NCBI GenBank assembly: GCA_947038135.1
Contig: CAMQVM010000043.1
Location: 1-9,272, forward strand
Length of the DNA: 9,272 nucleotides
From: an uncultured Rikenellaceae bacterium
GTDB taxonomy: Bacteria > Bacteroidota > Bacteroidia > Bacteroidales > Rikenellaceae
Direction: 5' to 3'
Notes under the pieces: generated by a model
The model's input: the letters and a program-made list of their open reading frames with translations, nothing else
The model's database searches: none
Told to the model about the DNA's origin: nothing
In this document: one piece after another, positions 6,187 through 9,272 of the stretch
Layout: each line of letters opens with the position of its first letter
Numbering within the stretch: position 1 is the stretch's first letter
Translations under genes and position numbers: made by a program

Positions 6187-7287
6187 TTAAACAGCGCCAC
6201 AATCTAATTTATCTATTGCAAAGATATACGCTCCAATAGATATCGCCTCAGCTGTACCTATCTTTGAGAGACCTATACCTAGACGTTTATGTGATTGGTA
6301 GGTGATTGTTCTATCTGAAAATGGCACTTTTATCTCGCTTACAACATCTGTTGCAAACTCTTTCATTGACTCTTCATCTTCTAAATAAAACACTTTTGTT
6401 GCTATATGAGGGTTTCCATTGCTATACTTACCAGCTAGCTCAGCCACCATTGCAGGAGCAAAAAACTCAGCCGCCGCCGATACACCACCACCAATAACAG
6501 CTAAACCATCTGTTATAGTAAGCACATTAGCCAAAGCATCGCCAAGAGCTCTACCAAGCATATTATATGACTCTAACGCCGCCGTTTTATCACCCTCCAT
6601 CTCTCCTTTAGCTATAAGAAATATATCTTTAGGAGTAATAGCCGAGTCGGGTTGTGAAGTGAGCGTTTTGTAGTTGCGTGTAACTGCTCGTATACTTATA
6701 AGCTCCTCGATGTTTAATTCAGGGTTAGTACGGTTACTCATAGACCACAGCTCAGCCGAATCAGAGTTATCACCAAGCAGCAACCTACCTTTTGACACTA
6801 TACCACCGCCAAAACCTGTACCTAAAGTAAAGCCAGTGATATTACTAAACTGCTTGATGCTTCCAGCGCTTTTTAACTTTTCATTTATATATGGCAGGTA
6901 ACCATACATTGCTTCACCTAGTGCATAAAGATTGCCATCATTGTTAACAAATACAGGCAACGAAAATTTATCTTCAAGCATATCTTTAAGCGCTACCCCA
7001 CCCCTAAAGCTAGGAAGGTTTGCAAGATCACCAATAATTCCAGCAGGATAATCGGCAGGACCAGGAAAAGCAAAGCTTATTGCCGAAGGCTCCTCCGAAA
7101 GAGCAGCTTTTATCGCCTCAAAACCACTAATCATTCCCTGCAAACAGAGATTTAAATCACTACCATTTGATGGCATTGTTATAGGTTCAACAACCTCTTC
7201 ACACCCTCTATATGCCGAAAAAACAAAATTTGTACCCCCTGCATCAAGAGTCATAACTACTCTTTTATCTTCTTTATAACTTTTCAT
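6187..7287 (-). CDS. ROK-family protein, probable sugar kinase
   Basis: ROK proteins are either cytoplasmic hexose kinases or sugar-responsive repressors. This one (366 aa) has no N-terminal helix-turn-helix and starts directly with the actin-like ATPase fold, so a kinase is more likely. Visible motifs are phosphate-1 LDAGGTN (14-20), PGPAD (75-79), the catalytic loop VNNDGNLYALGE (114-125, base Asp117), GTGFGGGIV (156-164), and the adenosine-motif IGGGVS (265-270). The zinc motif CxCGxxGCxE of classical ROK glucokinases is missing: the corresponding stretch is LLLGDNSDSAELWSMSNR, with no cysteines, as I recall for a Bacteroidetes subgroup. The sugar is unknown. It is divergent from the luxE-like gene with 104 nt between starts, and the next minus-strand gene begins 73 nt downstream. 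Its grouping with the panB operon is uncertain. Confidence 0.85.
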   Translation of the reverse strand: MKSYKEDKRVVMTLDAGGTNFVFSAYRGCEEVVEPITMPSNGSDLNLCLQGMISGFEAIKAALSEEPSAISFAFPGPADYPAGIIGDLANLPSFRGGVALKDMLEDKFSLPVFVNNDGNLYALGEAMYGYLPYINEKLKSAGSIKQFSNITGFTLGTGFGGGIVSKGRLLLGDNSDSAELWSMSNRTNPELNIEELISIRAVTRNYKTLTSQPDSAITPKDIFLIAKGEMEGDKTAALESYNMLGRALGDALANVLTITDGLAVIGGGVSAAAEFFAPAMVAELAGKYSNGNPHIATKVFYLEDEESMKEFATDVVSEIKVPFSDRTITYQSHKRLGIGLSKIGTAEAISIGAYIFAIDKLDCGAV

Positions 7288-7309
7288 ATCTATATTTTTT
7301 ATACTTTTG
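7281..7309 (+). promoter_or_regulatory. Possible promoter of the luxE-like gene
   Basis: TACTTTTG at 7302-7309 fits the TAnnTTTG -7 consensus. The best upstream element is TTTT at 7281-7284, 17 nt away, so the -33 part is weak and the element reaches into the 5' end of the ROK gene. The predicted start is near 7316, leaving a leader of about 75 nt. Confidence 0.35.
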
Positions 7310-7335
7310 TGATATACATTAACATATTTACACTA

Positions 7336-7343
7336 CAAAAGTA
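7336..7343 (-). promoter_or_regulatory. Possible -7 box of the ROK gene promoter
   Basis: Read on the minus strand this is TACTTTTG, again a match to TAnnTTTG; the predicted start is near 7329, about 42 nt before the ROK ATG. No good TTTG lies at the expected distance upstream. It is the exact reverse complement of the plus-strand box at 7302-7309, so the two promoters would face each other across 26 nt. Confidence 0.35.
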
Positions 7344-7367
7344 CCTTTTTTTAAGATATAAAAAAGG
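7344..7367. repeat. Inverted repeat CCTTTTTT / AAAAAAGG
   Basis: Arms 7344-7351 and 7360-7367 are exact reverse complements around 8 nt (TAAGATAT). It abuts the minus-strand -7 box on its upstream side, where a -33 element or operator for the ROK gene would be expected. A regulator site is plausible, but A/T-run symmetry is easily produced by chance. Confidence 0.3.
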
Positions 7368-7391
7368 AAAATCACACAAAATTTTCAACAA

Positions 7392-8351
7392 ATGATTGAC
7401 ATTACAGAAATAAGGAGCAAAGAGGAGTTCAAAAAAGAGGCTTTAAAGCAGTTTGTTTTCCAGTCGCAACACTGCCCTCCATATGCCGAATACCTAACCC
7501 TAATAGGTGTAGACCCCTTAAAAGTGACACTTTTAGAGGAGATACCATTTATTCCGATAGAGCTTTTTAAGAGCCATAAAATATACAGTAGCACCAACAA
7601 AGAAGATGTTATATTTTCGAGCAGCGGAACAGGAGGAAATCAAAGTTTTCACCATGTGGCAGATATTAAACTATATGAAAAGTCATTTGTTGAGGGTTTT
7701 CGAGAGTTTTATGGTAACCCTGAAGAGATAAATATATTTGCACTGTTACCTTCGTACCTTGAAAGAGAGGGGTCATCGCTTATATATATGATAAACCACC
7801 TTATTGACATGAGCCACGATGGAGGTTTTTTTCTTTACGACTACGACAACCTTATAGAGAGGCTAGAGGCACGAGATAAATCACGCACTACCTTTCTTTT
7901 TGGCGTAACCTTTGCTCTTATGGACCTAGTAGAGAAGTACAACCTTAACCTAGGCGACAACGTGATAGTGATGGAGACGGGTGGCATGAAAGGGCGCAGG
8001 CGAGAGCTTCCACGCAGTGAGCTGCATGATATATTATGCAAGGGGCTAGCAGTAGATGCAATACACTCAGAGTATGGAATGTGTGAATGTATGTCGCAAG
8101 GGTATTCAGACGGCAAAGGGCTATTCACCACCCCACCATGGATGCACATAATGATTCGCTCACTTGGCGACCCATTTAAGATATTGCCACGAGGACGACG
8201 AGGAGGTATAAATATTATAGATTTAGCAAATAGAAACTCTTGCTCATTTATCCAAACACAAGATAAAGGGCTGCTACATGAAGATGATACCTTTACAGTC
8301 GAGGGGCGAATTGATTATAGCGATATTCGTGGCTGTAACCTATTATTGTAG
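7392..8351 (+). CDS. LuxE-like acyl-protein synthetase (adenylate-forming)
   Basis: LuxE-type enzymes activate a fatty or other carboxylic acid with ATP and pass the acyl group to a protein cysteine. The 319-residue protein shows the adenylation P-loop SSSGTGG (76-82), the core motif ETGGMKGRRRE (195-205), HSEYGMCECMSQGY (225-238), which corresponds to the aromatic-Gly adenine-binding motif, and GGINIIDLAN (271-280) with Gln289 and Asp291 nearby. The C-terminus reads GRIDYSDIRGCNLLL (305-319). Cys315, five residues from the end, could match the near-C-terminal acyl-accepting cysteine of luminous-bacterial LuxE; this is inference. It is shorter than LuxE (about 370 aa) and lacks the usual N-terminal length. 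No luxC reductase, luxD transferase, acyl carrier protein or glycosyltransferase gene adjoins it, so it appears monocistronic, with tandem terminators after it. The substrate is unknown. Confidence 0.82.
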   Translation: MIDITEIRSKEEFKKEALKQFVFQSQHCPPYAEYLTLIGVDPLKVTLLEEIPFIPIELFKSHKIYSSTNKEDVIFSSSGTGGNQSFHHVADIKLYEKSFVEGFREFYGNPEEINIFALLPSYLEREGSSLIYMINHLIDMSHDGGFFLYDYDNLIERLEARDKSRTTFLFGVTFALMDLVEKYNLNLGDNVIVMETGGMKGRRRELPRSELHDILCKGLAVDAIHSEYGMCECMSQGYSDGKGLFTTPPWMHIMIRSLGDPFKILPRGRRGGINIIDLANRNSCSFIQTQDKGLLHEDDTFTVEGRIDYSDIRGCNLLL

Positions 8352-8354
8352 GTC

Positions 8355-8425
8355 AATTCGCAAAACGTAAATATGCTTATTTTCAACTATTTAGGGTAAT
8401 TCGCGAAACCTCGGTTTTGTGAATT
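8355..8425 (+). repeat. Three copies of a 12-mer (two direct, one inverted)
   Basis: AATTCGCAAAAC (8355-8366) and AATTCGCGAAAC (8398-8409) are direct near-copies, and GTTTTGTGAATT (8414-8425) is the inverted partner of both. The third copy can pair either with the second (short loop, two G-U pairs) or with the first (47-nt loop, one G-U pair), so the two stems exclude each other in RNA. The first copy begins three bases after the luxE-like stop codon. Confidence 0.65.
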
Positions 8426-8429
8426 AGCC
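8394..8429. other. Long hairpin directly downstream of the luxE-like gene
   Basis: Arms 8394-8409 and 8414-8429 pair almost throughout (two G-U pairs and one mismatch near the base) around a CTCG tetraloop. It lacks a U-tract on the plus strand, so it is not a terminator by itself. A second compact hairpin, GCTCCC-GAA-GGGAGC, follows immediately at 8431-8445. Confidence 0.6.
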
Positions 8430-8430
8430 T

Positions 8431-8445
8431 GCTCCCGAAGGGAGC
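8431..8445. other. Perfect GC-rich hairpin GCTCCC-GAA-GGGAGC
   Basis: A 6-bp perfect stem closes on a GAA triloop. It stands between the long hairpin and the first terminator-like hairpin, so that four stems follow each other with almost no unpaired sequence. It may be part of a stable 3' untranslated structure. Confidence 0.6.
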
Positions 8446-8449
8446 CACC

Positions 8450-8477
8450 AAGCGCCTAAAGTGCGTAGGTGCTTTTT
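8450..8477 (+). terminator. Intrinsic terminator 1 after the luxE-like gene
   Basis: Arms AAGCGCCTA (8450-8458) and TAGGTGCTT (8466-8474) form nine pairs, one of them G-U, around a 7-nt loop. The stem ends in a run of five T (8473-8477). This is a standard Rho-independent terminator on the plus strand, about 100 nt after the stop codon. Confidence 0.7.
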
Positions 8478-8507
8478 GCGAGCTCTTTTAGAGCGCCGCT
8501 TTTTTTT
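8478..8507 (+). terminator. Intrinsic terminator 2 after the luxE-like gene
   Basis: Inner arms GCTCT (8482-8486) and AGAGC (8490-8494) pair around TTT. Outer GCG (8478-8480) and CGC (8497-8499) extend the stem across a small internal loop, followed by eight T (8500-8507). It begins directly after terminator 1, forming a tandem pair. Confidence 0.72.
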
Positions 8508-8529
8508 AAAAAGCGTAAATAAAAATTGT

Positions 8530-8571
8530 ATTACCCCAAAAAACAGCTATATCTTCTGTTTTTGGGGTAAT
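8530..8571. terminator. Long symmetric hairpin, possible bidirectional terminator
   Basis: ATTACCCCAAAAAACAG (8530-8546) pairs with CTGTTTTTGGGGTAAT (8556-8571) over 16 bp with a single bulged A and a 9-nt loop. The T-run is inside the stem and the flanks are only moderately T-rich, so it is not a textbook terminator. It could insulate the luxE-like gene from the lipoprotein operon, protect a 3' end, or be a remnant of a small repeat element. Confidence 0.5.
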
Positions 8572-8652
8572 TTATTAATAAAAACCATGCCTAAATAGTA
8601 AAAGCGAAGTGTAGTTAGATTATACTTGAGTTTGTATGAGAGTATTAATTAA

Positions 8653-8685
8653 TTTATTTTTATTAAATAATTTATACTATATTTG
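8653..8685 (+). promoter_or_regulatory. Promoter of the two-lipoprotein operon
   Basis: TTTA (8653-8656), 21 nt, then TATATTTG (8678-8685) fits the Bacteroidetes -33/-7 layout with one deviation in the upstream box. The predicted start is around 8692, leaving a leader of about 35 nt before the ATG at 8726. Confidence 0.55.
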
Positions 8686-8696
8686 TCACAAATATA
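8678..8696. promoter_or_regulatory. Perfect palindrome over the -7 box, possible operator
   Basis: TATATTTGT-C-ACAAATATA has two perfect 9-bp arms around one central base. The left arm contains the entire -7 box and the right arm covers the predicted transcription start, a placement suited to a dimeric repressor. No regulator gene is nearby to name a partner. Confidence 0.5.
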
Positions 8697-8725
8697 ATAA
8701 TTACCATTAAATTCTTTTGTATATC

Positions 8726-9184
8726 ATGAACCACCAAAAATTAATTAACACTTCATTACTCCTTGCTCTATCAACAGTGGCTTTTTCGTGCAAAAAAGAT
8801 AGCTCGTTTGATACTATGCCACCTATTGGTACTCCAGAGTTTAGGTTTTTGGAAGATACCACCATAATATATGTTGATAATACGGTAAAAGAGTTTCAAT
8901 TGAAGGGGGTGTTTACAAACACGATAGATTCCGATTACAACAGGATTCCGATAATGTTAGATACAACCAAAACAACGGCAAGGCACAAAATACATTTCAT
9001 AAATAACGTAAGTGGAAACGCTGATCAAACAGATGGAATTAACTTATCACAGACCTATAAACTTATTCCCGAAAATATTAAAGATGAACGACAACTTGTA
9101 TTTTATGTTAAATCTTTTCGGCCTTATGATGGCAATTTAGATACTACCGTTATTAAACTTATACCTAAAGAAATTCTACCATAA
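8726..9184 (+). CDS. Small lipoprotein, possibly DUF4843-like
   Basis: This is a predicted surface or periplasmic lipoprotein of 152 residues. The ATG at 8726 gives the signal MNHQKLINTSLLLALSTVA with lipobox AFSC and Cys22; a TTG three codons upstream is in frame but unlikely. After a Lys/Asp/Ser linker the protein is beta-rich, with FRFLEDTTIIYVDNTVKEF, then YNRIPIMLDTTKTTARHKIHF and late RQLVFYVKSF. The R-hydrophobic-D-T-TTA-xxx-HF pattern recalls DUF4843 lipoproteins, which accompany SusC/SusD genes in glycan-utilisation loci. The resemblance is loose, and no SusC/SusD pair is upstream, so the family is tentative. It is preceded by its own promoter and palindrome, and its TAA overlaps the next gene's ATG by one base (TAATG), so the two are probably translationally coupled. 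Confidence 0.6.
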   Translation: MNHQKLINTSLLLALSTVAFSCKKDSSFDTMPPIGTPEFRFLEDTTIIYVDNTVKEFQLKGVFTNTIDSDYNRIPIMLDTTKTTARHKIHFINNVSGNADQTDGINLSQTYKLIPENIKDERQLVFYVKSFRPYDGNLDTTVIKLIPKEILP

Positions 9185-9272
9185 TGAAAAGATTTTATCT
9201 GCTTATAACCATTGTATCTCTCTTTTCAAGCTGCGAGTATGACTATGATATGGATAGCTATTTTGATGGAGA
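9184..9272 (+). CDS. Start of a second lipoprotein gene (cut by window edge)
   Basis: Only 29 codons are visible. They encode a typical lipoprotein signal, MKRFYLLITIVSLFSSC with Cys17, and then an acidic, Tyr-rich stretch EYDYDMDSYFDG. The start overlaps the preceding stop by one base, so both lipoproteins probably belong to one cell-surface system. In glycan-utilisation loci a larger lipoprotein often follows the DUF4843 gene, but the fold here cannot be judged from this fragment. Confidence 0.75.
   Translation, partial: MKRFYLLITIVSLFSSCEYDYDMDSYFDG

Noticed and set aside
7841..8149. 102-aa minus-strand frame within the luxE-like gene
   Set aside because: It is antisense to the conserved ETGGMKGRRRE and HSEYGMCECM region of the synthetase, so it is not a gene.
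8636..8710. 24-codon ORF (MRVLIN...) before the lipoprotein operon
   Set aside because: It crosses the promoter and palindrome, is purely AT-rich, and has no recognisable product.
8717..8725. TTG start three codons upstream of the lipoprotein ATG
   Set aside because: The ATG at 8726 gives a complete lipoprotein signal and is the more usual start codon.
1..9272. CRISPR array, tRNA or rRNA genes, transposase or integrase genes, phage or defence genes
   Set aside because: No regularly spaced repeats, no tRNA cloverleaf or rRNA-like stretch, and no protein with mobile-element or defence motifs was seen; all sizeable genes are core or surface functions.

Overview
The window looks like chromosomal DNA from a member of the Bacteroidetes, most likely order Bacteroidales. 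The evidence is AT-rich intergenic DNA, promoter-like TAnnTTTG (-7) boxes, starts without Shine-Dalgarno sequences, lipoprotein signals ending in SC or GC, and families typical of the group: a FimA/Mfa1-type fimbrillin, a DUF4924 protein, and a FecE-like ATPase with a C-terminal extension. I cannot name a genus.

Layout, left to right. (1) Positions 1-589, minus strand: the first 196 codons of a fimbrillin-like lipoprotein, cut off by the window edge. (2) Positions 590-992: a long non-coding region that appears to be the fimbrillin leader. It holds a promoter-like motif (930-959), a possible 50-aa upstream ORF, a (GT)7 microsatellite and a terminator-like hairpin (635-674). (3) Positions 993-7287, minus strand: a run of seven genes, read right to left. 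They are a ROK-family sugar kinase, a DUF4924 protein, PanB (pantothenate synthesis), a TrmH/SpoU RNA 2'-O-methyltransferase, and then an iron/heme/cobalamin-type ABC importer (periplasmic binding lipoprotein, FecCD permease, FecE-like ATPase). From DUF4924 to the ATPase the genes are tightly spaced or overlapping and are probably one operon; the link to the ROK gene (73-nt gap) is less certain. (4) Positions 7288-7391: a divergent intergenic region with two facing -7-like boxes that form a perfect 8-bp inverted repeat. (5) Positions 7392-8351, plus strand: a LuxE-like acyl-protein synthetase. (6) Positions 8352-8716: a hairpin-rich gap with a thrice-repeated 12-mer, tandem intrinsic terminators, a long isolated hairpin, and a promoter whose -7 box lies inside a perfect palindrome. 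(7) Positions 8726 to the right edge: two short lipoprotein genes joined TAATG. The first resembles the DUF4843 lipoproteins of polysaccharide-utilisation loci; the second is cut off by the window edge.

How the genes fit together: the last three minus-strand genes form a complete inner-membrane importer (binding protein, channel, motor) for an iron chelate, heme or corrinoid, but no TonB-dependent receptor is present here. PanB and the RNA methyltransferase upstream are housekeeping genes that appear to share the transcript. Most of the window is ordinary core genome. I did not find a clear new defence, mobile or biosynthetic system. The least explained parts are regulatory: the fimbrillin leader, the hairpin array after the luxE-like gene, and the palindrome at the lipoprotein promoter.
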